Shown here: positions 21,521 to 33,547 of the stretch, in pieces | How the letters are laid out: every line of letters begins with the position of its first letter | How positions within the stretch are numbered: position 1 is the first letter of the stretch | Assembly: GCF_024362695.1 (NCBI RefSeq) | Contig: NC_065415.1 | Span: 5,311,438 to 5,375,437 of the forward strand | Length of the DNA stretch: 64,000 bases | Direction: 5' to 3' | DNA from: Pectinophora gossypiella | Taxonomy: Eukaryota; Arthropoda; Insecta; Lepidoptera; Gelechiidae | Position numbers and translations under genes: made by a program | Notes under the pieces: model-generated | Told to the model about the DNA's origin: nothing | What the model saw: the letters and a program-made list of their open reading frames with translations, nothing else | Database searches by the model: none

Positions 21521-22597
21521 TTATGTGAAAATTGCAAGCTATTCAGTATTTATAAACTTTTTCCAAGCGTCATAATATTCATAATAATAATAATTTATCA
21601 CTGTTTCTTAGTCTCTCAGTATAGATTCACAATCAGTTGATGCTATTTATTATTGGTTAAGTACAGTCATTTATTCCAGTGAATGGTGATCGTCATTGGA
21701 TGACAATATATATTTAAATATATATTACTGTGTTCAATCAGATATATAAATCTGTTCCATTTTACTTATATCACGTGGGTTGTGAGGTGTTAAGGTTACT
21801 TCCTATTGAGCCGCCAATTTTTTTCCTGAAATAATAATGTTCTGTATATATAAATATGACATAAAACGTAATCTTTACGTTTTTCACATCAACATACAAT
21901 ATTAATTAATTAAAACCCAATATAAAAAAGTAACGAATCCTAAATACAAAAAAAAATGTGGAATAGCAAATAACGCATTAAAAGACAATTATCATTATAT
22001 ACCATTACAATTAAATTTCGACTTTATTTACAGAACGTAGGTCAAATGTTTGTAATGTTTTTTAATTACTTAAAGATCAATCAAAGTTTGAGACGTAATT
22101 CACCTTTTTTAAATAAGGTTCTAGAGAGATAATTGTGGTGGTAACCACAATCTAAAATGTTAATTTAATAGGAAGATTTTAATATTTTTTTATTATTTTT
22201 TAAAACCTATATAAGAAAAATGCTACTTTTGGAACCCTTGAATTCGGTAATATTACAAAAACTACAAGTGTTACATACAAGGTAGTTTATTAACCATTGA
22301 CACTGACATCGTTAAAAACAACATCATCTATCAACGTTTAGCTCCGACCTGCCAACACACAGATTACGATCTTAATATCAAACTGCTCCTTAACACGTGA
22401 TTAGACATAATTCATGATTTATAAAAAATCAGGAAATTCAAATATTGTAGAGCAATTTATCAAAATTCTACCTACAGTTCTTTTTGTTTTTATGGAGTCT
22501 TAATTAGGTACTTTTAATTGCGAAATGGAGCCAGAAAAAAAACAGGAGACTGGATTTTTACTGACTACTTACCGATGACGTTATCGTCATCATTATA
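21521..22597. other. No gene; one SINE scrap
   Basis: A short stretch at about 21772-21822 (atcacgtgggttgtgaggtg, attgagccgcc) matches the left part of the SINE at 29216-29483. The rest is AT-rich and empty. Confidence 0.4.
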
Positions 22598-22837
22598 CCG
22601 GGTGTTAGTGACATCGTAACGAATACTGAAAGGGATGATTCAGACCATGATTCTGAGTTAATATCTAGTGGAATTTTCCGTCGCAAAATTCATGAAATTT
22701 TGAGTTTTGTTTTTAATTATTTTCAATTCCATATTGTGCTTTTAGCTGCATAGAACCCAAATTTCAATAAAAAAAACAATAATGACAAATTATCGAAAAT
22801 TTTCGATGTAATGGAGACAACAGCTGCTCGAACGGGT

Positions 22838-22930
22838 CAACGGCCACACGCACCGCGCCGCGCGCCCCGCTCCGCACGCCCCGCTCCGCGCGCCCCGCGC
22901 CGCACGCCGGCGGCGCGGCGGCGGCGCGGC
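22838..22930. repeat. GC-rich tandem repeat in AT-rich surroundings
   Basis: About three units of a 14-mer (cgccccgctccgca and variants) followed by cgg/gcg runs. It reads as Arg/Ala/Pro-rich in one frame, which is a simple-sequence artefact. CG dinucleotides are dense. Confidence 0.7.
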
Positions 22931-22984
22931 CTACAAAGTAGGCACTACGAACCGATCCTATTTCTTTCTCTGTCTATCGTAAAT

Positions 22985-23165
22985 TATAAATTTATTTTAT
23001 TCTTATTCTTAAATGGACGGATAATCAACAGGCATAAAATTTATGGAATACGCGTCAATTTTAAGCAGAAATCTAAAACAACCGTCAGAATTAAGTTACC
23101 AGCGAGATACCTTTTTGATTCGACCGGGTTATTCATTCATTTACTCATAGGAATCAGGACCATTA
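22985..23165. repeat. Fragment of MITE family F
   Basis: Shares ggacggataatcaacagg, acgcgtcaattttaagcag and accgggttattcattcattt with the fuller copies at 31629-31975, 44871-45229 and 47455-47731. The outer TIRs are largely missing. Confidence 0.55.
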
Positions 23166-23711
23166 TCTACCTAAAACAGTTGAAACAGTAAATAATTGTA
23201 TTCTTTGTTGTCATTAGAATAACTAACAACCAACTAACACAACCACCACAGATTAGGTAATTAGTTACCTACTATGTCAACCATCCACCAACTTAGTATG
23301 TAAGTACCTACGCAAAACCTCGCTACACAAAAATCGAAAATAAATAAATAAATAAATCTTTTAGATCAATACCCATTATTGTTACAAAGCAAGACCTATC
23401 GGTACTATCGCTAGTATCGATCTAAATGTACTATCACTACTTTCGATAGTTTAGACAATTTTCAAGTTCAACAATTGATAATCTACCTATCGATAGTTCG
23501 GCAACTCCGCCGCGTAGGCAATGTCGGCATGTTCAAAGAAAAAAATTGTCCGAGTGGAGTGATCTTATTTTTCTTGTTACATGTTGGTACCGTACCGAGG
23601 TACTAAGTACTAAGTTATTCGTAGTTTTAAATCTCATTGTTAAATCATCAGTAAAGAACTAATTAAACCTATCCTGTTCTGTGTACAATATTCATGTAAC
23701 GGCTACGTGCT

Positions 23712-23911
23712 TACATAAGTACCTAGTAGACGGGAGCAACGACTTAACGTACCTTCCGAAGCACGGATCATTTTACTTTCGGACAATCAGGTGATCAGCC
23801 TGTAACGTCCCAACCAAAGGCCTTATAAACAGATTTTTGTGATATGTCCCCACCGGAATACGAACCCGGACCCTCCGCATCCCATCGCTCATCCACTGGA
23901 CCACATAGGCC
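23712..23911 (-). repeat. tRNA-derived SINE, left-truncated
   Basis: Contains cgacttaacgtaccttccg, ggacaatcaggtgatcagcc and a reversed B box ggaatacgaacccggaccct, ending in ccactggaccacataggcc. Same family as 29216-29483. It lies inside the TIR-bounded 22.6-25.2 kb stretch. Confidence 0.7.
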
Positions 23912-24379
23912 AAGAAGGTTCTAAGACATAATTAAAGGATCCTGGGACGCAAGACCTCCGAGTTAGGGCTTGTTTGATCTGTCTTGATGGATACTCGGAC
24001 GTGAATAGCCTCACGGATCAAGGGCAACGCGCGCCAATAAAGTAGGCATTACGAACAGATACTAGGTATTTCTTTGAGTTGATAGGTATCAAGTGAAGTT
24101 TCCTGTCGCCAAATTCATAAAAAAAATAGATTTTTTTCAGTCCCATATTGTGTTTTAAGCTGCATAGAACGCACATTTAAAACAAACAAATAAAAATTAC
24201 TAATTATTAAATTTTATCAATGTCATCAATAATAATAATAACGTATCTACAACTTCAGCTATGCGCAGGTGAATAGCCGGCGCACGGGTCAAGGGCAACG
24301 CTCGCCAATAAAGTAGGCATACGAACAGATACTATTTCTTTCTCTGTCACTTGCACCATAAACATACTCTCTCTCTCTC

Positions 24380-24778
24380 TCTAGTCGTCGGCTCGACTCG
24401 GCCGCGGCCAGTGCGTCGTCGGCGTCCTTAGTCGGCGCCTTTGATGCTTTGCGCTAACGCCGCCGCCGCGCGCTTCCGCTCAGTCGAATACTAAGCTTGA
24501 CCCGAATCGCGTGATGTTTTTCGAGGATATTTTTTTCGTGTTTGTGAGTGTTTGTTTCATTCTGTAAATGAGTAGTGTCGACTATGATGAGATCATAGAC
24601 CATTTACTGCGCAAAAGTATGGAAGATTGTTGATGTTTATTAAAGAGCAAGGTGTTGTGTTTGTGAGTGCGTGTGATACCTACCTACCGCGGAGGAAACG
24701 CGATGTTGCATACCTACGTGACGTGACATGTTCTAGGGTACCTACCTAGGTACTTCATCCGAAGGAATAACAATTAAG
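24380..24778 (+). promoter_or_regulatory. Candidate promoter and noncoding first exon of a host gene
   Basis: GC-rich, CpG-rich sequence (24385-24480) runs into tcagt at 24480-24484, the arthropod initiator consensus, with the A at 24482. A strong splice-donor match, aag|gtaagg, sits at 24778/24779. Between them, an ATG at 24568 opens a 21-codon frame ending at 24633 (MSSVDYDEIIDHLLRKSMEDC), which could be an upstream ORF. A TATA box is not seen. If real, the main coding exons lie beyond a long first intron, perhaps outside the window. It could equally be a CpG-rich part of the surrounding repeat. Confidence 0.3.
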
Positions 24779-25163
24779 GTAAGGCAAGAGTAGAGTTTTT
24801 ATTGTTAATAAGTTAGGAACGTTTTAATAACTGGTAGGTAGGTACCGTGCGTGAAAAATCGTGGCAGTAGGTGTTCTACTTCAACAAACAACATTTTTAA
24901 ACGTTGAACCACTACTAAGCATCTAAATACAAGAGAATGAAAACTCCTACCTAGATATCAACATCGTATCTCACACGCGTAACGTAGGTAGCCGCGCGTA
25001 AGTTTAGCGTCTGTGTGGCGCGTTGTTCGACTTACATTGCGGCACAGTAAAAATTGAAAATCTTAATTAAACATTTGCGACAAGAAAAACACCCACCATC
25101 GTTTTTAGTACAATAAAATAGGCGTTCCATTTTTTTTTTCGTTACGATGTCACTAACACCCTG

Positions 25164-28027
25164 TATAAATTATAATTAGTATTTGTTGTCATCGAGGCTG
25201 TAATATAGTGCATCTGTAGATACTTAATAGATCAGCCCTATAAAAAAATATGTTGATTTTTTTATTACTTTTCAAAGACTAGTTACGGAATTGTATAGAT
25301 CTAGGCGCCAGCTTTTCATTAATATACTTACGAAATAAAGATAAGATGTTATTTTTAGTTTATTAACTACCTCTTCGTTTTGCGCTTGCAGTGCGAGAGG
25401 TGTCCAAAGTTGTAATGTATTGTATAACACCGTTTAAAAAGTCTACTTACTAACATTTACAAGTAAAACAAATAAAGTACAAAAGACTGACCCAGATCAT
25501 ACAAAGATTGCATCGTCTCCATCGCAACAAACTGTATCAAGTTCAACAACTAATATCTTACGTAAAATGAGAAGTTAAGAACGATTTCATACAATACAAA
25601 TTACTACCCGCGTTTTAGCTGTAGTTCATTTGCCAATGTACGTTGTAAATTATTTGTAATTTAATACTGTGTGTTTTACGTCCGTAATCAAAAGCTGCTT
25701 GGAAATAAGTGTGGCGTGTAATGTGCGGTGCGAGTTGCATCAATTTAGTAAAACTCTATATTCGTCACTGATTACTCAAAATCAAAATAGTTTATTTGCT
25801 TTAAATCAAACAAACATATCATCAAACATATTGACGGTTATTGGGACTTCCTAGTAAGCCTCATGTAAAGACCTGTGTCAGGAAGCTCTTCCTAATTGTT
25901 ATTACAATTTCGATAGTCTATTTATTATTTTAACAATAATAATTAACATTATACTACTCGTTCTTAATCGTCATCACTAATAACTATTTACAAAGATAAT
26001 CTACAACAAATCACTCTCCATGCAACTTTCGCCTGCACAAAGCCACAAACTAGATTTATATGTGCGCACGCTTTTACGCGATCCCATACACTTTTTCAGA
26101 CTAGACCAGACAAGCCTTTGTATGCAACGATTATCAGGTCGATGGTATCTGCCTATCTGGTCTCAAGGCGTGCAACTATCTCCTTCATTGGCTTACATAA
26201 TTCGTAATTGCTTTTTCACACAGTTGTAACTCGTAACTTACATTCTTCCTACTTCTCGTGTGCGTCTGCGTCGAATTCACTTCCTTAGTTCGTCGCGAGT
26301 GTATCATTGTCACGGAACGCTTTGTTTTGTTATGTTTCTATTTTTTTTTTGTCATTAGTGTCAAAGTAAACTTTTTGAGTTCACTTTATCATTATCTGAT
26401 CTCTGGTACTTTCGCTGTTAATAATTGTGTTTTTTTTTAAATCTTCACTATTGATCACTGGTTGTATCGCTTCACCAATATCATATACTCTCGTAGAAAA
26501 TAATTCAAATACCTATTCTCGACCTTCAAATTTGCTTACCGAGTGTGTTTGCATGCATTTCATAATAACAACAAATCATATTTTATAGAACAAAAGATAC
26601 ACGAAGTAAGATATTGTTGGAACCGTTCACTTCTCATCATAAATCACGTTCACTATCATTCGATCTTCTTCACGCCACTAAATCCCCATTGGCATTCAGT
26701 TTTGTCCTTCTTTGGGTATTATTATGCCCACTACGGTCTGATTATTCAATTGTGCTATTTAATTGCAAATTCTCAATATTTAATGGTTATAGATTTGTGT
26801 AAATTTGTATAACTATCGATGTTATAATTGCTTATAGATCACGACTGTTTGTTATTCGCTGATGTTTATTGGTACTAATGCATTTATTTGTATTATAAGT
26901 TCGTGTTTGATCTATTCTATGAGGTCCAGGGTCGCCACGTTTGTTACATGGATGTTAAATAACTGTTACGTATTATAGCATAGAACTAATAAAATAACCT
27001 ATAAACTTTTACTGGCTTTACAAATTCGATATTAAGTTCTCTAAAAATTGTTTGAGTGAGATAGTCAGGAGTAAAGTGTCTGGCTTAGAAATATAATTAC
27101 TTCATACTACACAGTACATATAGTAACCGAATTTATACGAATGGTAATTTAAATAAAGATTATCGTGTGTCAGAATTTCAATCAAAACAAAAGACCAACA
27201 CTTACAACAGTAACTTACATACTACTTACATTACAACAATACAGCAACAAAAACTTAGTTCTGAATTCAAATTCTGTAACACAATAAATGTAATAATATA
27301 ATTGATAAACATGGAAATTAGCATTCGTTTATATTCGGAAAGCGGATTGATAAGGGACATTAGGAAAATAGGAGGTCTATAAATCGTCAGAAGACAATTT
27401 GCCATTATACTTTAGTATTAAAGTCATGGATATGACAAACCATCTTCCAGCCAAGTGAAATAAACGACCTTTTCGACACGAAATTACTCCTCGAACCGAT
27501 ATGTCCGATATGATAATCAGCTGAACGTATTCTGTGCTGTCCTCTTCAAGAAATTAAAACATAGACGAGAAATTATATTTGGTGTGGTCATACTTACATC
27601 GATTTTAATTTATTTATTGCACTTGAAAATTGCATAAGAACAGGAAGTAACAATGAATAACGTTCATCGACAAGTATATTACGAGCGTGTTTCTTTATAA
27701 AATCTTTATTACTCTCAATATACTGGTGTAAAGAATTAAGATCTAACGCTCGCTTGATGTTCAGTATGAAAAGGCATAAAAAATTGTGTAACAATGTAAT
27801 CTGGCTATAAAATCATAAAAAGTAAAACTACATCAGTCCACTAAAATGTAATGTAAGAGCTATAAAATTGTATATCCAGAGACAGTGGCCAATGTTCAGT
27901 CTCATTCTATTTGATTTGAAAATTGTGAGAAAGTAATTGTGACGTAGCAACACACGTGTATTGAACTTCGCTTTGTATGAAAATGTTAGGGAGAACATCT
28001 ATTGAGATACACGGCCGCGCTATAACT
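25164..28027. other. No gene seen
   Basis: Short open frames of 60-90 codons at 25669-26812 have no domain or homolog I recognise. A small piece at about 25765-25805 (actcaaaatcaaaatagttt, atttgctttaaat) looks like a retroposon end. Nothing else is supported. Confidence 0.4.
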
Positions 28028-28528
28028 TTAAAGGGATTTTCGTGCTCTATGAATGTGCTATTAGGCTACCCATGACTGAGTGGAGCAAGTATAGGCATAT
28101 TTAGAGTATGCACAAAATGGCGTTGATTTATTTGTGTGTGTTTAAGATTCACTAAAGACAACTTCAGCGTTATCTTGTACGCTATGGCGTCTGTTAGCTC
28201 TGGCAACGCACCTCATCGCGCCTTTTTGGAAAATCTTATTCTTGTGTGACTTTCTTCTTGTCGTATATACGACAAGCCGGATTGAAATTAATTAAAAGAA
28301 ATCACACAAGAATAAGATTTTCCAAAAAGGCGCGATGCGGTGCGTTTCCAGAGCTAACAGACGCCACAGCCTAAAAGATAAACGCTGAAGTTGTCTTTAG
28401 TGAATCTTAAACACACACACATAAATCAACGCCATTTTGTACATACTCCAAATAGGTATGCCTGTACTTGCTCCACTCAGTCACGGGTAGCCTAATAGCA
28501 CATTCATAGAGCACGAAAATCCCTTTAA
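28028..28528. mobile_element. Long palindromic MITE flanked by TTAA (piggyBac-like)
   Basis: TTAA lies at 28028-28031 and 28525-28528. The element between starts agggattttcgtgctctatg and ends with its complement. Arms of about 225 bp (28032-28256 and 28296-28524) are roughly 90 percent or more complementary by eye. The 40-bp centre contains a perfect 20-bp palindrome at 28257-28276. No ORF. TTAA duplications and TIRs fit piggyBac-type transposition; the superfamily call is inference. Confidence 0.7.
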
Positions 28529-29215
28529 AGTAACTTAATTACAGCAAATTGTTGTTTACCTTACAACGGTATAATGACAGCGATTGACTTTTAGCAAGAG
28601 CACTGCGGTTTGCGGCGCGTCGTGACAATGCGCTTGCGCCACAGACAAGCCTAATTAAAATTTCAGAAGCGTACTCTGTTGAAATTCTGTCTTTGCCCTT
28701 TGTCGCTTTCGTGTTTCAATATTAGTCTGTTTCGAGGTGCTTTTGTTTTGGAGAGGATTGCAAATAAATATACTTTTAGTCAGTAAGTATTAGTATCATC
28801 ATTTAACCGTTCTTTAAAAATACAGGTATTTCCTATCTACATGACACACGCGTTTAAAAAATGAACTTTTTTTAATTTAGTAAGCTTGCAATTTTGTTTT
28901 TTAATTATTCAAATACCACCATTTCTATTTACTCAAGTTCATTACGTCTATTCATTTTATTGTTGTCACTTCTTGCAGTACAGACCCATTAACAACCAAA
29001 GTACATGATTACCTAAGAGTGACAATGATGAGCATCTACGTAACCTTACGCTGGTCGACGTCGATCGTTTATCATTGAAGTACTTCCGGAGGTTGTGATG
29101 ATGTCTAATGGAAAATGCAAAGTAACGTTTGAAAGTATTGGGGACAGTATCATCACGATTTTGGGGTAACGGTCTTCTCAAACAATTGATGGGAATGATG
29201 GGAATTATTCTTCTA
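28529..29215. other. No gene seen
   Basis: No supported feature between the palindrome and the SINE. Confidence 0.4.
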
Positions 29216-29483
29216 CCATGTGGGTTGTGAGGTGGATTACCAGCCCCACCAACCCTGGTGTCAGAGTTATATTGAGCCCCTAACATGACTCGTGTAACGA
29301 CTACATTCTTACATCAGTAAGGAGTAACTTGGGACCAACGAACAGACAATCAGATGATCAGCCCTAACCTAACCAAACCAGGGATCACAAAGTGATTTTT
29401 GTGATATTTCACCACCGGAATTCGAACCCGGGGCCTCCGGATCGTAAGCCCAACGCTCAACCACTGGACCATAGTGGCCGTTC
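29216..29483 (-). repeat. tRNA-derived SINE
   Basis: Starts accatgtgggttgtgaggtg, with caaccctggtgtcagagtta, and ends in a tRNA-like head (reversed B box gaattcgaacccggggcctc; ccactggaccatagtggccg). Part of the body is deleted near 29340 compared with 6239-6514. The open frames on both strands here are read-through of the SINE. Confidence 0.78.
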
Positions 29484-30135
29484 TCACATGGCCGGGCACA
29501 AAATGACCCCCGTGGTTATTTTGTCGCATCGGCTTAATGAAGATACAGAGATCGAAAGAGATCGTCCCGGCTTGACAAGAGCTTCGATTCAAGGCGTGTC
29601 TGAATCATAAAAAAAATGATGTAAAAAAAGTGTTGTAGTCTACGCCTTCCCCTTTTCAACCTATAAGTCCTCCTATCACTGTTTTAAGTTGATGATGATT
29701 AAACGTAAACTATGAAACGTCTAACATAGAGCATAGAATAACAAATCATGAGGACCATACATTGCACATTTTATATACTAATATAGCATGGAAGCAGTTT
29801 TCCGCATTGAAGAAGTTGATGTGAGATGGCAAGAGACAGGTTTTCTAAAGTAAACAAGTAATGCGCCATATTTTCCGCTTCCTCATAAGCTGGTTGTTAG
29901 TATCCTAGTTAGTTTGTTTCATGCTAATGGAGTGTTTTGAATAAATAAAATTGTTGTTTACGGGCCAAATGAAATTGAAGGTTGGTGACCGTGCGGTGAA
30001 TGACTACTACATTCAAATGTTTTCTCAGGAATATTCCTAGCGGCGTGTGCACATCTCCATATCACGGCGTCGTAATGTGGAAATTCAAGTTAACGTTGTC
30101 GTGAAACGTCGCGATTCTATAGTACTATACTATAA
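29484..30135. other. No gene seen
   Basis: No supported feature. Confidence 0.4.
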
Positions 30136-30564
30136 CAGGGTGTAAGTAACATCGTAACGAATACTGAGGGGAATGATACAGACCATGATTCATGAAGTGG
30201 AATTTTCCGTCGCAAAATTCGTGTTATTTTTTCGGATTTTTCAAATGATTTTTTATTCTATACTTTTGCGATGGAAAATTTCACTTGATATTAACTCAGA
30301 ATAATGAGATGAATCATCCGCCAGTGCAAATACGTGCTGGTATGCATACAAGTACGTATGGATGATAGTGACACCGTAACGAATACTGAGGGGGATGATT
30401 CAGACCATGATTCTGAGTTGATATCAAGTAGATTTTCTTGTCAGAAAATTCAAGAAAATTTTCCATTCCATACTTTTGAGACGAAAAATTCCACTTGATA
30501 TCAACTCAGAATCATGACCTGAATCATCCCTTAAAGTTTTCGTTACGATCTCACTAACACCCTG
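30136..30564. mobile_element. TIR element of the cagggtg family, two palindromic halves
   Basis: Left end cagggtgtaagtaacatcgt, right end acgatctcactaacaccctg. The sequence forms two successive hairpins. The first spans about 30136-30310 and the second about 30360-30564 (gaccatgattctgagttgat against atcaactcagaatcatgacc). The second hairpin restarts with a TIR-like stretch (tagtgacaccgtaacgaata). This suggests two overlapping or nested copies. The TA at the right edge and the ends resemble Tc1/mariner MITEs. Confidence 0.65.
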
Positions 30565-31628
30565 TATATACTCTCAGTCCAGGAAAAAAGTACTTACTCT
30601 TACAATTATTTCTAATGCAACTACACTAAGAGCCAGTCGAGAACGGCTTAACCCTTCCTGTTTGTAATAACTAGTTAATATTTTCACCGTGAAGACTTAC
30701 TTAATACATTTCACAAATTAACTACCAAAAGCTTGTTTTATTTAAGTGCTATTATAAACCTTATGTAAATTAATGAAGCTGTTAAGACGCTTGTCTAAAC
30801 TTAGCAGGTGGTTTAGTAATTATTTTCTGGGCGGGTGGTTCTTTCAAAACTAAATGAATTATTATTTAGTATTACTTGTGAACGGTATTTGATCCGTACA
30901 AGCTCTCTTTCACCGAAAAATACATAAAAACTTATTATTGTAAAAGATTAAGAAATTGTCCTTAATAGGATACTTGACAACCTAGTCAAATAAACAGTCT
31001 TTTTACGAAACGTCAAACGAAAGTTTTCTTTGGAGTCGTCAATAAAAGCAGTCAAACGTCGTACTCATTGTTACTTAATTCCCTGTCCCTGTTTTTACAT
31101 AAAAACTGTCACATTGACATGATCTTGAGGACAGTCTCGAAGCTTAGACTAGTTAATTAATACAACCCTTAGACTGGTTTCTATTTCCAGATTAGCATTT
31201 TATAATTTATCTTTGACGCAGTCAAATACGTACCCTATTATTTTCATTATCTACTTGTTTAGGTATGTACCACTCATGACTTCTACACGACGGCATTTTG
31301 CTGCGTGTAGGTATATTAACACACAAAGGGATAAACAAAATTGTGTCCGTGTGAATTAAATATACCTACTTGCAAATATACTCGCGTCTAGGAAGTAGTA
31401 TACTAGCGAGGTATCTAGTTATTTCGTACTTTTAGTTTTGCTGGTTCAATTCCTATAAAAACATTTCCGAATTGATGAAAAGGTGATTTCCAAACAGATT
31501 TTACCATGACTACTGTACAAAAAAAATCGGGCGACATCAAGCCACTCGTCGTAAAGAGACTCGCCGTAGCGGGAATCGCTGTTCGGGGAGTCGCTGTTAA
31601 CGCAATAATTCATTGTAAACACTATCCC
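30565..31628. other. No gene seen
   Basis: No supported feature. A short patterned stretch at 31540-31605 repeats gtcgt/gtcgc-like steps. Confidence 0.35.
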
Positions 31629-31975
31629 AGTTCACACCATCTAAGTTTATTTTAAGTTATACCTGTCATTTTCTTATCCGCCGATAAGAAAAAGGACGGG
31701 TAATCGACGCGTTAATTTTATGCAGAAATTAAAACAACCCTCCTAAAATGTTATACTGGCCAATAACCCGACAGAATTACGTTGATAGCACGCGTCAAAC
31801 AGTTTGCATATCAGCGAAAGGCTTATTTTATTCGCCCGGGTTATTCATCCATTTCATTCATTCAACTGTAAAATTAACAGTTCTTAATCATCCGTCACTT
31901 TCCTTTTCGGGGAATAAGAAAATGACGGGTATAACTTAAAATAAATTTAAGAAGTGTCTACATGAATCGGGGCCA
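31629..31975. mobile_element. MITE family F, fullest copy
   Basis: The left part ttattttaagttatacctgt plus cattttcttat is mirrored by the right part ataagaaaatgacgggtata plus acttaaaataaa. Outside these, cacaccatct pairs loosely with agaagtgtct. The centre includes gcaaacagtttg-like and cgcccgggttattcatccat blocks. About 347 bp, no real ORF. Copies: 44871-45229, 47455-47731, fragment 22985-23165. Confidence 0.65.
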
Positions 31976-32093
31976 AGGTACAATAAACATAGATTTAGTG
32001 ACAAATATAAGTATATAACATAACAAACATAAGAAACACCAAGACTATTTTCCAATGGAATAGTCCCGTAGGTACATCGTAAGATGATCTAAG

Positions 32094-32162
32094 TACTCAC
32101 ACCTCACCGAGCTTTCTGTTAGACCAACGTCAGAGGTGATGAGCCGAATCGCCGTCTATAAT
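32094..32162 (-). repeat. Interspersed repeat, family D, minus strand
   Basis: Reversed family D core: acctcaccgagctttctgtt, then gaatcgccgtctata. Truncated relative to 3485-3612. Confidence 0.5.
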
Positions 32163-32648
32163 AGACTGTGTGTGATAAATATAAAAACCTACATAAACCT
32201 ACACAAAAACAAAAACCAAATGCACTCTATGACTACTCATATAAAAGTAGGACAAAATATATACATTATTAAATATTATGTTTTCTAGGAAGTAAAGAGC
32301 AATAAACTTGGCAATGTCAATGACCTCTGACTCATTGTTTGGTGATCAGTTATTGCATAAAATATAGCCACATAACTGTACGCTACACCGCCAAACCACA
32401 GCCTAGTTATATTGTAGGACAATATTTACACATAAGCCCAAGTTGCCAATAGCAGCAATAGTTATACCGCTTGACTTGACTGTATCCGTTGATTCCTTGC
32501 GAGGTAAACATTAGAAACCGATCAATATAAATCTTGGATAGCCCTGTTTTGAGAACGCGTGACTTACATCGTAGAATCACAGGTTCTATTACAGGTTCGG
32601 GCTCTTAATCAAGGCCCTGTTAATGGCAATATGCTCGCTCCCTATTAC
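32163..32648. other. No gene seen
   Basis: No supported feature. Confidence 0.4.
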
Positions 32649-32796
32649 GTACAGCCATGAGCAATATAATGTACCCACTTTAGGACTCTGTCGCAATAAC
32701 ATATTTGACATTTAGTGAGACTTACAGTTCAATTTGTCAAAAAAGTTAATGTGACATGGTACCAAATTGTATACATATTAATGATCGTGACCGTAC
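32649..32796 (+). mobile_element. Tc1/mariner-like MITE, copy 1 of 4
   Basis: TIRs are gtacagccatgagcaatata at the left and the complement of tgatcgtgaccgtac at the right. If the outer TA is the target duplication, the element starts CAGYCATGAGCA, in the style of Tc1/mariner MITEs. About 148 bp. Internal gactctgtcgcaataacata and ttgacatttagtgagactta are shared by all copies. Confidence 0.7.
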
Positions 32797-33410
32797 TTAT
32801 ACATACTTAGCGGCCGAGGATCGAGTGTATATTCTTATTAATTAATACGTCTGCCTACCCCTTTGGAGATACAAGTGTGATACTATGTTATGTTATTACA
32901 TTACATTATTATCATACTCAGCTTTTACGGCTAGTTAGTACGAGGATAAAACAAAATGAACTAATCATCATAACTTTATTTGTACTCTATAATCCTTATG
33001 CAGTTTTTCTTGTAGGAATAACTAATTAGGTACAAAGTTCAATGACCTTCCTTTACTTATATAGGCTTATTTTTTAATTGTAATACCACTTTGTCTATTG
33101 TGCATTTTTATTGAAACATTGAGATCTGCATTCAACAGCGGACTTCCGATAGTACGTTGAGTCCAAACGACTTTTTTATTATTTATTATTTAAGCAAACA
33201 CATATATAAATACACATAAACAAAAAAGTTTTAAAAAACAAGAAAGGTTTGTAAGTACACTTAAGGAATCGTTATATTATCAAATTATATCAAGAGATAG
33301 GTACCTACATTCAAGCTAAAACCACATAAAATAATTGTTTATGATCACGATGTCAAAACGATCCACTTAACAATCTGAATTTACTAACTTATCACAAAGG
33401 TGTTACCGTT
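32797..33410. other. No gene seen
   Basis: No supported feature. Confidence 0.4.
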
Positions 33411-33547
33411 GCTAATTTGAGCCATGGTCTTGTCGGGGTAGCATTCACCATGCTACTTTTTAGGGAAAAATAGGGCAGTGGTTTCCCTCTTGCCTTCCGC
33501 CCCGCAGTACTCTGTCTGACGCTAGTGGGATGGCGCCCAGAGTAGTC
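33411..33547 (+). repeat. Interspersed repeat, family E copy 2
   Basis: Matches 16285-16420 closely (agggaaaaatagggcagtgg, cttccgccccgcagtactct). The similarity to copy 3 may extend rightward to about 33615. Confidence 0.6.

Larger units (their letters stand above)
22598..25163. mobile_element. 2.57-kb stretch bounded by matching TIRs with TA target sites (candidate composite element)
   Basis: Left end: ta, then ccgggtgttagtgacatcgt. Right end: acgatgtcactaacaccctg, then ta. These are the termini of the MITEs at 30136-30564 and 57737-58082. Inside, one block (ttttccgtcgcaaaattcat to ttagctgcatagaac) occurs at about 22665-22755 and again, decayed, at about 24090-24170. A second block (aaagtaggcattacgaacag, atttctttctctgtc) occurs near 22936-22972, 24040-24075 and 24310-24343. 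No transposase ORF is present. Either it is a large nonautonomous element that captured other DNA, or the two ends belong to separate decayed MITEs around a unique region. Confidence 0.45.

Noticed and set aside
22811..23191. 126-codon frame with an Arg/Ala/Pro-rich start
   Set aside because: It is a read-through of a GC-rich 14-mer repeat and a MITE fragment, not a protein domain.
26020..26812. Clustered short plus-strand ORFs as exons of one gene
   Set aside because: Frames, composition and lack of paired splice sites do not support a spliced gene.
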